From JAVBKE01 sp031554215 (lineage in GTDB: Bacteria > Bacillota > Bacilli > JARBTR01): 64,000 nt of DNA. Both the position numbers and the translations under genes were made by a program. Under the pieces are notes generated by a model. The model was not told where the DNA came from. It made no database searches and saw only the letters and a program-made list of their open reading frames with translations. Each line of letters opens with the position of its first letter. The first letter of the stretch is position 1. The DNA is taken from contig JAVBKF010000119.1 of assembly GCA_031554215.1 (NCBI GenBank), positions 1-64,000 on the forward strand, written 5' to 3'. Shown one piece after another: positions 16,230 to 25,485 of this stretch.

Positions 16230-17572
16230 AGAAACTGACGATACGAAAGAAACTGACGATTTGGACTTCAGTTTTTCTTTTCATACTGATGTTTGTTTTC
16301 TCAATGATACTCTTTTTCATGGTCAATTTTTTTGTTGTCTCAGAGGCTAAAGGTACATTAGTTGAAACGAGTACGAGTATTGCAGAGAATGTCAACGTGG
16401 AGGCGGGAGAAATACAGTTTAATCCGGCAGAGACAACAGTTTCAGCGCACGCCTATTTTGCTATCTTAGATGCTGCAGGTAATCAAATTTATGATAATAC
16501 GGGATGGGATGGGGAAGATCTAGCACTAGGACAAACAAGTGAGCCGGTAATCGTCAAACATGACAGTGAAAATTGGATGGTACTTGACCAGACATTACGA
16601 GATGACGGTAAGATTGTTGGTACTACACGGGTGATGTTGTCGATGTCGCAAATTGAGGCAACGATGCGTAAGCTAGCCTTACTCCTAATTGCTGCGATCC
16701 CAATTTATATGGCTATAGCTGTGACAGGAAGTTTATTGATTGCGCGTTCCGCATTAAAGCCTATTGGCAAAATTACCAAAACGGCACAATCATTTTCAGC
16801 ACAGGATTTATCACGCCGCGTTGAAAATATTTCAACCAATGATGAGGTCGGGGAGCTTAGTGCTACGATTAATCATATGTTGGAACGACTGGAGCAGGGA
16901 TTTGCTAGGGAGAAACAGTTTTCTGCCGATGTTTCACATGAACTACGAACGCCCGTGGCTGTCATTCTTGCAGAAGCGGAGACAGGACTACATGGTCAAA
17001 CAACACCGGAACAGCAAACGGAAGCATTAGCACGAATTGTTGTCACGAGTAAAAAAATGGCGAAAATCATTTCGCAGATGCTGATGTTGACGAAAAATGC
17101 AGATAATCAATTGATTTTGAATAAGGAGCACTTTGATTTAGTGGGTGTGATTCGTGATATTAGTAGCGAGATGGAGAGTGTTGCGAGTGGATATGGTGTG
17201 GAAATTGGCCCTGTCGCGAGTGGGAGACAAGAGATATATGCTGACCATATGATGCTGACGCAGTTGTTAATCAATTTGATTACGAATGCGTGTAAGTATA
17301 ATACGGCCGGAGGCTGTGTTTCAATTCGGATCGTTTCGGAAGGCGATATGATCAACGTCATCGTGCACGACACAGGTGTTGGGATAGCTGAAGATGATCT
17401 ACCACATATTTTTGATCGATTCTATCGTGCTGAGAAAGCGCATTCTGGTGATGGGGCAGGACTCGGGTTATCAATTGTCAAATGGATCGTAGAGGCCCAT
17501 CAAGGACAGATTACAGTGACAAGTAATCTCGGTGTCGGCACTACGTTTGAAGTCCGTTTCCCTAGGGAATAG
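16205..17572 (+). CDS. Sensor histidine kinase
   Basis: This membrane kinase has TM1 (about 25-45), an extracytoplasmic domain of about 95 residues, TM2, a HAMP domain, HisKA with phosphoacceptor His in FSADVSHELRTPVAV, and HATPase_c with NLITNACKYN, DTGVGI and GAGLGLSIVKWI. The first ATG (16289) would cut most of TM1, while the frame stays open back to about 16196. ATT at 16205, with GGGAG about 9 nt upstream, would give MKTKRSSLKKLTIRKK and a complete helix, and overlap the regulator gene by 25 nt; this start is inferred. A 15-nt sequence repeats at an 18-nt period (16228-16242, 16246-16260), duplicating the codons for KKLTI. Confidence 0.9.
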   Translation: MKTKRSSLKKLTIRKKLTIWTSVFLFILMFVFSMILFFMVNFFVVSEAKGTLVETSTSIAENVNVEAGEIQFNPAETTVSAHAYFAILDAAGNQIYDNTGWDGEDLALGQTSEPVIVKHDSENWMVLDQTLRDDGKIVGTTRVMLSMSQIEATMRKLALLLIAAIPIYMAIAVTGSLLIARSALKPIGKITKTAQSFSAQDLSRRVENISTNDEVGELSATINHMLERLEQGFAREKQFSADVSHELRTPVAVILAEAETGLHGQTTPEQQTEALARIVVTSKKMAKIISQMLMLTKNADNQLILNKEHFDLVGVIRDISSEMESVASGYGVEIGPVASGRQEIYADHMMLTQLLINLITNACKYNTAGGCVSIRIVSEGDMINVIVHDTGVGIAEDDLPHIFDRFYRAEKAHSGDGAGLGLSIVKWIVEAHQGQITVTSNLGVGTTFEVRFPRE

Positions 17573-18046
17573 CTGCGGTCTCCTCAAAGCCCCTAGCAAT
17601 ACATGGTTGCTAGCTTGTACAGCATGCAGTTGCGCCTCTTGTGCTGGAGGGAAATCAGTTGGCTAAGCCTTGGATGATGGTAGTAGCATTGTTCCTGAGG
17701 CTTTTCTTAGAAAACCTTGATCTAGCTCGCTCGTAATGATCACAGTGACTAAAGGGGAATGCAGACATACAGGCATTGATACCGATTCTTGTTAGGCCAA
17801 TACAAGTGAGCACGAATCAATAGAGTGGTAATCAAAATTCTTTTCAATTCTCATGGGACGGTGTACACTACAGTCAATTATCACTGAAAGAAGGCATATT
17901 TTTGTAATGCTCGCATATCATCTAATTGTACTGTGTACAGGTAGAACTATGCCAAAAGTGCATTTTGTTTGTTTGATTGGTGCAGATGAAAATACTAGAT
18001 GCCGCTTTTACAAGTGAAAATCAGAATTGATAGGAGGAGTGTAGCC
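17573..18046. other. Intergenic, nothing convincing
   Basis: No gene, riboswitch, T-box signature or clear terminator was found upstream of cysK. One frame near 17605-17660 encodes a Cys-rich string but has no start or ribosome binding site. Confidence 0.45.
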
Positions 18047-18973
18047 ATGACAAAGTCAGTAAAAAAAATCACAGAATTAATTGGAGAAACACCCATTGTT
18101 CAACTTACGAGTATTGTAGAAGCCGATATGGCAGACGTTTTTTTAAAATTAGAGTTTATGAATCCTGGAAATAGTGTAAAAGATCGTATTGCGCTTGCGA
18201 TGGTGGAGGCTGCTGAAGCGGCTGGAACGCTTCTGCCGGGGGCGACAATTATTGAGCCAACTAGTGGAAATACTGGAATTGGGCTAGCAATGGTTGCAGC
18301 TGCGAAGGGGTATAAGGCGATTCTTGTTATGCCTGAAACAATGAGTATTGAGCGCCGGAAATTGGTGCTCGCATATGGCGCAGAGCTTATCTTAACACCA
18401 GGACCAGATGGCATGGGTGGTGCGATTGCGCGTGCAACGGAACTTGCTAGTGAAAAGGGCTATTTCATGCCACAACAATTTGACAACCCTGCAAATCCAG
18501 AGGTACACAGGAAGACAACTGGTCCAGAGATTATTACTGCTATGGGTGATCAGCTTGATGCATTTATTGCTGGTGTCGGTACTGGTGGTACAATTACGGG
18601 GGCTGGTGAGGTTCTTCGTGAGCGCTATAGCAATATTCATATTGTGGCTGTTGAACCGGCTGAGTCACCTGTTCTTTCTGGCGGCGCGAAAGGACCACAC
18701 AAAATTCAAGGAATCGGGGCAGGATTTGTTCCAGCAATCTTGAATACTGCCATCTATGACGAAGTGATGCAAGTGACAAATGAGGAAGCATTTGAAACTG
18801 CACGATTATTGGCTAAGAAAGAAGGCGTACTTGGCGGTATTTCTTCGGGTGCAGCAGTGTGTGCAGCACTCAGAGTCGCGAAGAAATTAGGCGCTGGCAA
18901 AAAAGTAATGGTTGTGATTCCTTCAAATGGTGAGCGTTATTTGACAACGCCATTATTCGATTCTAGCAACTAA
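18047..18973 (+). CDS. cysK: Cysteine synthase (O-acetylserine sulfhydrylase)
   Basis: This 308-residue PLP enzyme makes cysteine from O-acetylserine and sulfide. It has the PLP Lys in [11 protein letters not shown], the substrate loop TSGNTGIG, the phosphate loop [13 protein letters not shown] and the C-terminal [13 protein letters not shown]. The length fits CysK. The ATG at 18047 has TAGGAGGAGTG upstream. The gene is followed 400 nt later by cysE, which supplies its substrate; a separate promoter before cysE suggests independent expression. Confidence 0.96.
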   Translation: MTKSVKKITELIGETPIVQLTSIVEADMADVFLKLEFMNPGNSVKDRIALAMVEAAEAAGTLLPGATIIEPTSGNTGIGLAMVAAAKGYKAILVMPETMSIERRKLVLAYGAELILTPGPDGMGGAIARATELASEKGYFMPQQFDNPANPEVHRKTTGPEIITAMGDQLDAFIAGVGTGGTITGAGEVLRERYSNIHIVAVEPAESPVLSGGAKGPHKIQGIGAGFVPAILNTAIYDEVMQVTNEEAFETARLLAKKEGVLGGISSGAAVCAALRVAKKLGAGKKVMVVIPSNGERYLTTPLFDSSN

Positions 18974-19376
18974 GCTGTGATTGGTTATCATGCCTTTTTG
19001 TAACGACTTCTTTATTCATGTCATTGGTCTCTCATTGTAATAAATCATGCGGAAAATCGTGCTGGATGTCTCTTCTGGAGCCTCCTTCACGGTTTTTTTC
19101 TTATGCAATCTACATAGGGGAATGACCAGTGGTAGGGTCTAGGGTGCCAGCTGCAATCGACCCCGGATGGAATCAATGCGTACAGTCCATTGTTCCGCGT
19201 ACTTTGAACACTAGATGATTTTTTCCATGTGGTTCAAGTTGAAATCTGGTAAAATATAGATTATATTCAGTGTGCAAACTAGATCATCAGCAAGGGGTAG
19301 AGGGGATGAGTCTCTCTTACAATCCTGTTTTTATTGATCAAATGAGGACTGATGAAAACGGAAGAGGTGATCATAA
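18974..19376. other. cysK-cysE intergenic region
   Basis: It carries the cysE promoter (19239-19267). A weak hairpin followed by seven T near 19088 could terminate cysK. No T-box or S-box signature was recognised. Confidence 0.45.
19239..19267 (+). promoter_or_regulatory. Sigma-A promoter of cysE
   Basis: TTGAAA (19239-19244), a 17-bp spacer, TATATT (19262-19267). It implies a leader of about 100 nt before the cysE ATG. Confidence 0.65.
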
Positions 19377-20021
19377 ATGTTTGAAAGAATGAAGGAAGAT
19401 GTGCGGAATGTGTTAGCACACGATCCAGCAGCAAGGTCTTCTTTTGAGGTGGTCTTGACGTATGCAGGTATCCATGCTTTGTGGCTACACCGAATTGCCC
19501 ATTTCTTTTACCGTCATAAGTGGCTTCTGATTGCCCGGATTATCTCACAGGTTGCCCGGTTCCTTACGTTAATCGAAATTCATCCTGCTGTGCAGATTGG
19601 ACGTCGTTTTTTTATCGACCATGGTGTTGGTGTTGTGATTGGTGAAACCTGTGTGATTGGCGATGATGTCACCATTTATCATAATGTTACCCTTGGCGGG
19701 ACAGGGAAAGAGAAAGAGGCCGGGAAACGCCATCCGACAATTGAAAACAATGTGCTAATTTCATCAGGTGCTAAAGTGTTAGGGGCTATTACAATCGGAG
19801 AAAATGCCAAAATTGGCGCAAATGCCGTTGTCTTAAAGGATGTCCCTGCTAGTGTGACGATAGTCGGAATTCCGGGTAGAGTCGTTGGTCAGGATGCTAC
19901 AAACGAACAAGTGGGTCATGATTTAAAAAAGATCGAGGAAGCGTTGCGTGAGTTGAAGTTGAAGGTTAGCCAGTTAGATGAGTCTAATGAGAGGGGCAAG
20001 AACGATGAATCAACAGGTTAA
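19377..20021 (+). CDS. cysE: Serine O-acetyltransferase
   Basis: This 214-residue protein acetylates serine with acetyl-CoA, the first step of cysteine synthesis. It has an N-terminal helical SATase domain, then left-handed beta-helix hexapeptide repeats with [20 protein letters not shown], the catalytic His/Asp ([14 protein letters not shown]) and [20 protein letters not shown]. The C-terminus is Lys/Glu-rich and does not end in the Ile that lets CysE dock into CysK, so complex formation is uncertain. AGAGGTG precedes the ATG. Confidence 0.95.
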   Translation: MFERMKEDVRNVLAHDPAARSSFEVVLTYAGIHALWLHRIAHFFYRHKWLLIARIISQVARFLTLIEIHPAVQIGRRFFIDHGVGVVIGETCVIGDDVTIYHNVTLGGTGKEKEAGKRHPTIENNVLISSGAKVLGAITIGENAKIGANAVVLKDVPASVTIVGIPGRVVGQDATNEQVGHDLKKIEEALRELKLKVSQLDESNERGKNDESTG

Positions 20022-20544
20022 TCAATTATTTTCGGAGAACCAGTGATGGATGCTGCCGATGTATCAGCAGCAGTCACTGCCAGTCAAGTAACCCAGATCT
20101 GGTTACCAGTTGCCATTTTCTTTAGTCTATCTGGTTAATGCCTATAGGAAAGGGCACCTAATGATAGACGAAATAGCAACTGATTTACTGACTGATGTAG
20201 CGTTACATGCAGGACTTGGTGCCTTATCAAATGTCATTGTCATTAGGTGATGAAATTGTTCGTTTTTTTGAAAAAATAAGCTTGCCTCGGATTAAGTACC
20301 TGTTCTACTAAGGGTCAAACTGGCTGTTAGAGCGCCAGAAAATGTATAGTCCCCAGCACAATTTATCCATCGATGAAACCACTAGTTAGATGCTGGGGTA
20401 CCCATGGTTGGTGGATGCCTGTGATACAATGTCGGCACCTATCGCCGCACTACACCAACAACGTACTTCTCGTAGGCTTCATCATCTATGAACTAATGGA
20501 CAAAGCTATTGTTTGACAAGATTGGACAATTTGTTGAACAGCTC
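20022..20544 (+). other. Gene remnant region, unidentified
   Basis: Short plus-strand stretches in changing frames read like coding sequence, for example VTASQVTQIWLPVAIFFSL at about 20075-20130, then NAYRKGHLMIDEIATDLLTD and LHAGLGALSNVIVI up to about 20245, and further pieces to about 20450. Stops interrupt every frame. The hydrophobic segment suggests a membrane protein. The family was not recognised, so this is a possible decayed gene only. Confidence 0.3.
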
Positions 20545-20571
20545 TTTACACGTAGTAACTACAAGTGTAAA
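20545..20571 (+). promoter_or_regulatory. BlaI/CopY-type operator (cop boxes)
   Basis: The 27-bp site has outer arms TTTACAC / GTGTAAA and an inner palindrome GTAGT-A-ACTAC. It contains one exact cop box TACA-AG-TGTA (20560-20569) and an imperfect one, TACA-CG-TAGT (20547-20556), 13 bp apart. TACANNTGTA is the recognised operator of CopY and of the related BlaI/MecI repressors. It lies 48 bp before the BlaI-type gene start. Confidence 0.7.
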
Positions 20572-20618
20572 CTAAGAGGATGAGCAAGTTCATTTCAATG
20601 GAAAGAGGGGGGATTTAT

Positions 20619-20990
20619 TTGAATAATGCGCTGAAAATTTCTGATTCTGAATGGAAAATTATGAAGGTACTTTGGCAAGAACCACATCTATCACTTGGTG
20701 AAATTGTCGGTAAGCTGAAAGCTGACACGAGTTGGAGCAGTACGACAATTCGCACGATGATTGGTCGGTTGATGGGGAAAGGGGTAGTAGGTGCTGATAA
20801 ATCCCATAATAACTTTCGCTTTTTTCCGCTTGCTTCACAAAAAGATTGCCAGCAAACTGTTGCTGAATCCTTTGTAGACCGTGCTTTTGAGGGTTCAATT
20901 AGTTTGATGGTCGCGGCACTTTTGAGTGGAAAGAAAATACATCAAGATGAGCTAGCAGAACTGAAACAGATTATCGAGACAATGGAATAG
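20619..20990 (+). CDS. BlaI/MecI/CopY-family repressor
   Basis: This 123-residue winged-helix repressor has ISDSEWKIMKVLWQ, WSSTTIRTMIGRLMGKGVV and a C-terminal dimerisation helix. The TTG start at 20619 is preferred because AGAGGGGGGA lies just before it; an ATG 13 codons earlier lacks a site. It lacks the C-terminal CxCx4CxC zinc/copper site of true CopY, so it is a BlaI-type protein that would need proteolysis by a BlaR1-type partner for release. The partner encoded next to it is broken. The downstream genes are cupredoxins, not beta-lactamases. Confidence 0.88.
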   Translation: MNNALKISDSEWKIMKVLWQEPHLSLGEIVGKLKADTSWSSTTIRTMIGRLMGKGVVGADKSHNNFRFFPLASQKDCQQTVAESFVDRAFEGSISLMVAALLSGKKIHQDELAELKQIIETME

Positions 20991-21003
20991 TGGGGGGCGA
21001 GAG

Positions 21004-22119
21004 ATGGAGTGGTTAATAGAGGCGACGATCATTTCAATGATGACTGCCATCATGATTTTGGTCGTCAAAAAAATAGTCGGAAATAGAATTAACCCGCTAT
21101 AGCATTACTACATCTGGTTTGTACTGATTATTCAGTTGGCGATTCCTTTTTTTCCAGAGAGTCGTTATAGCATTCGGTCACTCCTCTTTCAAAGTGATGG
21201 CAGCGCATCAGGTTCTGGCGAGGCAATGATACAGTCGTTTCTCGCCGAGAGCGTACCTATCATGATCCAAGGACAAAATTTCTCTATTACTTGGGGTAAT
21301 GTACTGCTTGCGATATGGCTTGTTGGTGTCATCAGTTTTGCTACGATCATTGTCTCAAAGTATATCATTTTAAGCGGCATGTAAATGAATTGCCTGTGCT
21401 GACAGATGAAGGTATTGTCGCAATATGGCATGAGGCCAAACGTGATTTACGGGTAAAGCGTAATGTGAAACTAATTTGCCACGAAAACAATACCAATGAT
21501 GGTTGGTTTCCTGAGCCCAGTCGTATTCATACCAGAATCATATGAACATACGGAGCTAGAAGCAATCTTTCATCATGAGCTAACGCATCTAAAGTATTTT
21601 GATATTTTGATTCGTTGGCTAACAGTCTCCATACGTTGTGTGTTCTGGTTTAACCCACTGATTTGGTATTCATTTAAAATCATGCAACAAGATAGCGAGC
21701 TGGTTTGTGATTATCGTGTTGTCAGGCACCTGAACGCCGGGCATCGTAAGCAGTATGCGTATACGTTGCTGAAATACGCTTCGGTAGGTTCTGTATGTGC
21801 GGCTCCGCAAAGTGCAGCAGGACGAATTTCGATGGCGAGTAGTGGTGATGAAATGAAACAGCGCCTCGGCTTTATTTCAAATCTACATAATCGCTCGAAA
21901 TCGCGGACAATTATGGCAGTGGTTTTCACCTGTCTATTAGCAGTAACTACACTGACTACAGTCGATGCGGAAAGTCCAACGACTTCGAGCGAAAAGGGAT
22001 ATCAGACAGAAATTTATGATATTAGTAGTGAGCAAAATGAACAAATAGCTAGATGCTGCTATCAATCACGTTTTGGTGGTAGTGGCATGCTGATGAGTGG
22101 GTTCAGTGATAATCAATGA
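21004..22119 (+). pseudogene. M56 (BlaR1/MecR1-like) sensor metalloprotease, multiply broken
   Basis: The ATG at 21004 has a GTGGGGGG ribosome binding site and the frame begins MEWLIEATIISMMTAIMIL, but an in-frame TAG stops it at 21100. It continues as HYYIWFVLIIQLAIPFFPES, shifts frame near 21365 (HVNELPVLTDEGIVAIWHEA) and again near 21500 into a last piece with VVFIPESYEHTELEAIFHHE, then LTHLKYFD. HHELTH is the HExxH zinc site of M56 peptidases. Family members sense a ligand outside and cut the BlaI repressor inside. With at least three lesions the protein cannot be made. Confidence 0.85.
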
Positions 22120-22137
22120 ACAATCGTATTTTGAAAA

Positions 22138-22692
22138 ATGATGAAAATACAAAGAGTGAGTGGACATGAAGAAGCAAAATGCAGGAATTGCCGCATTTCG
22201 TTATCAGTAGTGCTATTTGTCCTAGTCGTTGTTGCTATCAATGATACAGATCAAGCGAGTGCAGTGACTTACCAAGACAATCAAAGTACAACAGCGGCAA
22301 TTACAAAAACTGCGCCAAAAGCTAGTGTTGTTGCCAGTGAAGTAGATGGTGACGCGCAATCAGTGACGATCAATACTGGATACGAGCCGAAGGTCGTTGT
22401 CGTTCAAAAAGGCATGCTAACCCGTTTTGAGTTTAATCTCCAAGGTCAGGGGTGTGACCAGTTTGTTGTTTTCGCGCAGCAAGAGAAAGAAATTGATCTC
22501 TCAGATAATCATGTCGTAACCATTACGCCTACAGAGGATTTTGAAGTAAGTTGTGGCATGGGCATGGATGGTTTCAAGGTGAAGGTAGTCGATGATGTAA
22601 ATAGCGTAGATGTTGAGCAAATTCAGGCGGATATTGCGAATAATCCTGACCTATATGAAACATCTAGTAGTGGCTGCTCTTGTCCCAAGTAA
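22138..22692 (+). CDS. Secreted/anchored cupredoxin-like protein
   Basis: This 184-residue protein has a hydrophobic N-terminal segment (about 22-36), then a linker, then a cupredoxin-like domain (about 75-160) with GQGCDQFVVFAQQEKEIDLS and VSCGMGMDGFKVKVV. The Cys...CxMGM pattern recurs in the next two genes. A Ser/Cys tail ends GCSCPK. The ATG at 22138 has no ribosome binding site. A better one stands before an ATG at 22166 in another frame (MKKQNAGIAAF), so an indel near 22200 in the signal peptide is possible. The role is probably copper or silver binding outside the membrane. Confidence 0.7.
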   Translation: MMKIQRVSGHEEAKCRNCRISLSVVLFVLVVVAINDTDQASAVTYQDNQSTTAAITKTAPKASVVASEVDGDAQSVTINTGYEPKVVVVQKGMLTRFEFNLQGQGCDQFVVFAQQEKEIDLSDNHVVTITPTEDFEVSCGMGMDGFKVKVVDDVNSVDVEQIQADIANNPDLYETSSSGCSCPK

Positions 22693-22860
22693 GATTGTAG
22701 GCTAGGATGTTGATTAAAAATAATGACAGTAAACATTGGTGTAAGTAGGAGGGACACTAGGGTTTTCTCATGAAGCCTTCCCTTTTAGGAGAGAGGTTCT
22801 AAGGTATATTCATGCGGATAGAATCTGTACCTATACGATAGAAAGCGTAGGTGACCGCTT

Positions 22861-24129
22861 GTGAAAGCGTTGAAGCTTCAGGTAACTGGTATGCATTGCA
22901 ATAAGTGTGAAGAAATGGTGACGAAAATAGCCCAATCTGTACGAGGTGTTGATGATGCCAAGGGTTCTTTTGCTCATAATCGTTTGCGATTAATTGTTGA
23001 TGAAACGATCTTTGATGAGAAAGTACTGCAAGCGGGGTTGCAAGAAGCAGGTTATGCAATTGCAAGGAAAAGTCAAAAGTCAGAAATGTGGCTCCTAGTA
23101 ACGGGCATCTTGTTTATCGGTGCTTATTTGATTGTTGGCAGTCAACTTGGCTTTCGTTTTGTACCGTCATTTGATGCGCGTGTTGGCTATGGTCTCGTAT
23201 TTGTTGCCGGTATCCTCACCTCATTTCACTGTGTTGCTATGTGTGGTGGTCTTTGTATTTCACAAAGTATCAACGAGCGCAGCCCTCGGTCAAGTTTTGG
23301 AGCAACTGCACTGTATAATATTGGCCGGATTATTTCGTACACATTGGTTGGTGCCCTTGCCGGAGCACTTGGTTCGGTAGTGGCTTTTTCAGGTACAGCT
23401 AAAGGGATTATTGCTATTCTATCTGGGTTATTTATGATTCTACTGGGTCTTGGAATGACTGGATGGGTGCCCTTCATGACGAAGGTAAACGCAGCGGTGT
23501 CAGGGGTATTTCAAACGCCAAACACCAAGAAGCCATTCGGTGCGCTTGGTGTGGGACTTGCCAATGGTCTTATGCCTTGCGGACCACTCCAAGCGATGCA
23601 AATTTACGCAGTGGGTACCGGTGATCCGCTGATTGGTGCCCTGTCAATGTTCTTTTTTGCCCTCGGGACATCGGTGTTGATGATGGCACTTGGCGTTCTG
23701 AGTGGATTTATGAGTCAATCGTGGGGGAAGAAAATGCAACAGGTTGGTGCGGTACTTGTGATTGTCCTTGGTTTGTTGATGTTTCAAAGGGGATTTGCGC
23801 TTTCTGGTTTTACTATTGGAACTAGTGGCGGAAGTGACCTAACGGTTGTTGATTCAGGAAGTGCGGTTCAGGAAGTAGCGATTGAGGTAGGACCAAATAG
23901 CTACGAAGATATTGTTGTGCAAAAAGGGAAACCAGTAGAACTGCATTTCAATGTTACGGATGAAAATCTGAATGGCTGCAATCATGCGATACAAATTCCC
24001 GCATTTGAGATTGAACAGGAATTGGTTGTTGGTGATAATGTTGTCAATTTCACACCAAATGAAGTCGGTACCTTTCCATATAGTTGCTGGATGGGTATGA
24101 TTAAAAATGAGATTACAGTTGTAGAGTAA
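22861..24129 (+). CDS. HMA - SafE-like membrane - cupredoxin fusion protein
   Basis: This 422-residue protein has three parts. The HMA domain (about 1-68) has MHCNKC. The membrane domain (about 75-310, about 6-7 helices) has the SafE/DsbD-like motifs HCVAMCGGLCISQS and GLMPCGPLQAMQ. The C-terminal cupredoxin-like domain (about 335-422) has NGCNHAIQIP and YSCWMGMIK. The start is GTG with AGGTG upstream. Such fusions are usually annotated as sulfite exporter TauE/SafE family protein, but the two metal domains point to Cu or Ag transfer across the membrane. It forms a run with cupredoxins on both sides, downstream of the BlaI operator. Confidence 0.88.
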   Translation: MKALKLQVTGMHCNKCEEMVTKIAQSVRGVDDAKGSFAHNRLRLIVDETIFDEKVLQAGLQEAGYAIARKSQKSEMWLLVTGILFIGAYLIVGSQLGFRFVPSFDARVGYGLVFVAGILTSFHCVAMCGGLCISQSINERSPRSSFGATALYNIGRIISYTLVGALAGALGSVVAFSGTAKGIIAILSGLFMILLGLGMTGWVPFMTKVNAAVSGVFQTPNTKKPFGALGVGLANGLMPCGPLQAMQIYAVGTGDPLIGALSMFFFALGTSVLMMALGVLSGFMSQSWGKKMQQVGAVLVIVLGLLMFQRGFALSGFTIGTSGGSDLTVVDSGSAVQEVAIEVGPNSYEDIVVQKGKPVELHFNVTDENLNGCNHAIQIPAFEIEQELVVGDNVVNFTPNEVGTFPYSCWMGMIKNEITVVE

Positions 24130-24164
24130 GTGGTTGCACTGTTTGGACAATGTGGAGGTAGTAG

Positions 24165-24557
24165 ATGAATAAACGAATAATGTTGATTGTCGCCGGCGCT
24201 TTGATCAGCGTGTTAGTAATACTCGTGTCAGCGGCTGCCCTGACACGAGGAACAGATGCTGATGCTGTAGCAATCATGAATGGTGATGTACAAGAGGTGG
24301 AAGCGGTTGTGACCGCTCAGGGTGGATATCCAACAATTGAAGTGACTAAAGGAATTCCTGTGCGAATCAATTTTAAAGTCAACTTAGCAAATGATTTGAC
24401 AGGCTGTAACAGCAAGATTGTCATTCCAGAATACGGCATTGAAAAGGAGCTCCAAGTTGGCGATAATATTGTTGAATTTACACCGACGGATTCAGGGACG
24501 ATTGACTATGCTTGCTGGATGGGCATGATTGAAAGCGAAATTAACGTGACCAGATAA
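24165..24557 (+). CDS. Membrane-anchored cupredoxin-like protein
   Basis: This 130-residue protein has an N-terminal membrane helix (5-27) and one cupredoxin-like domain with TGCNSKIVIPEYG and YACWMGMIES. It is close in sequence to the C-terminal domain of the preceding fusion protein, so it arose by duplication or domain release. GGAGG lies before the ATG, 36 nt after the preceding stop, so it is in the same operon. It probably accepts or scavenges copper at the outer face. A very strong hairpin terminator ends the operon. Confidence 0.85.
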   Translation: MNKRIMLIVAGALISVLVILVSAAALTRGTDADAVAIMNGDVQEVEAVVTAQGGYPTIEVTKGIPVRINFKVNLANDLTGCNSKIVIPEYGIEKELQVGDNIVEFTPTDSGTIDYACWMGMIESEINVTR

Positions 24558-24666
24558 AGATGCTAACCACTAACGTGGTCACAGTAAAGAAATTGGCTCA
24601 TCGTATGGGAACTTTTTTATGCTCATAGCTGTGGAGCAATTCCACTTGGAAATACGCCGAGTCATC

Positions 24667-24722
24667 AAAATGTCCCCTCTGTTAGTCACAAAATGAAGTG
24701 ACTAACAGGGGGGACATTTTAT
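24667..24722. terminator. Long hairpin terminator
   Basis: A 23-bp stem with a single G-U pair (arms 24667-24689 and 24698-24720) and an 8-nt loop, ending in TTTTAT. Symmetric enough to stop transcription from both sides, it separates the cupredoxin operon from the PepSY gene. Confidence 0.85.
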
Positions 24723-24823
24723 CCTCTATATAACTGCAGTCAAGCAGGAGAGATAGGAAAGGTATACAAGTTTTGGAAACGCAACTGATTACAAGTATAG
24801 ATTCAGTCAATGATTCTTCGCTG

Positions 24824-25438
24824 CTAATCTTCGTATTCAGTTAAAAGAATTGCACCAGTCATCGCATCGACATGAACCTCATAGATGATTTGATTGGCAT
24901 CAGTTGCGGTTATTTGGTAGACCATACGGCCATCTTCATCATCGAGCTGTACTTGATTGATTGTATAGTCTGGGTGTGCAGTCAACACATACGCTTTAGC
25001 TTCCTCCTCTGTTAGCAATGATTGACCTACTGACGTTGTTTGCTGAGGGACATAGTCATCACGATCATGCTCTCTGTCTGTTCTCAAAATTTCACCATTG
25101 ACCGCGCCTACTTCTACATCGTAAATAGCACCTGTTTGATCAAATACTTCCACTGTATAGATAGCGCGTCCATTCTCCTCATCCAGCGCCACTTGGTAAG
25201 CAGTGAAATCTGGATTTGCCTCCGTGACAATTTTCTTGGCCTCGTCTGCACTAATTTGGGCAGTTTTCTCTAAATTAGCCTGTTCAGTATAATCGTCCTG
25301 TTCCACAAAACTACTTTGCCCAACAATTCGGTTCTCATCGTTCAAAGCAAATCCGTATGAAATGGCTAGTCCCGCAATACCGAGCCCCAATACCCCCAAT
25401 GTAATCAATCCTGTTACCTTCAATTTTTTGTTCTTCAT
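24824..25438 (-). CDS. PepSY-domain membrane-anchored protein
   Basis: This 204-residue protein has an N-terminal membrane helix (about 8-30) and two PepSY repeats (about 60-115 and 140-200), each with the pattern AKxxVxxxxPDxTxxQVxLDxEDGRxxYxV. PepSY proteins face the outside and are thought to restrain proteases or bind metals. The ATG at 25438 has GAGGAG 8 nt upstream, preferred over a GTG three codons earlier. Its promoter carries the same TTTAAYC repeat architecture as the two-component system at 15.4 kb, which predicts control by that response regulator. Confidence 0.85.
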   Translation of the reverse strand: MKNKKLKVTGLITLGVLGLGIAGLAISYGFALNDENRIVGQSSFVEQDDYTEQANLEKTAQISADEAKKIVTEANPDFTAYQVALDEENGRAIYTVEVFDQTGAIYDVEVGAVNGEILRTDREHDRDDYVPQQTTSVGQSLLTEEEAKAYVLTAHPDYTINQVQLDDEDGRMVYQITATDANQIIYEVHVDAMTGAILLTEYED

Positions 25439-25485
25439 TTCAAACACTCCTCATTTAGTCATTTGCTGTCAATGTCTATATATAG

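Noticed and set aside
17605..17660. Cys-rich string (ACTACSCASCAGG) resembling a RiPP precursor core
   Set aside because: The frame runs back into the histidine kinase gene without a start codon or ribosome binding site, and no modification enzyme is near.
18974..19376. T-box or S-box leader for the cysteine genes
   Set aside because: No T-box core (GGTGG...ACCGCG type) or SAM-riboswitch fold could be recognised upstream of cysK or cysE.
20619..22119. Beta-lactam resistance locus (BlaI-BlaR1)
   Set aside because: No beta-lactamase or PBP2a gene follows; the downstream genes are cupredoxins and the sensor is broken.
22861..24129. Sulfite exporter function for the SafE-like protein
   Set aside because: The N-terminal HMA domain, the C-terminal cupredoxin domain and the neighbours point to Cu/Ag handling; the TauE/SafE name reflects only the membrane fold.
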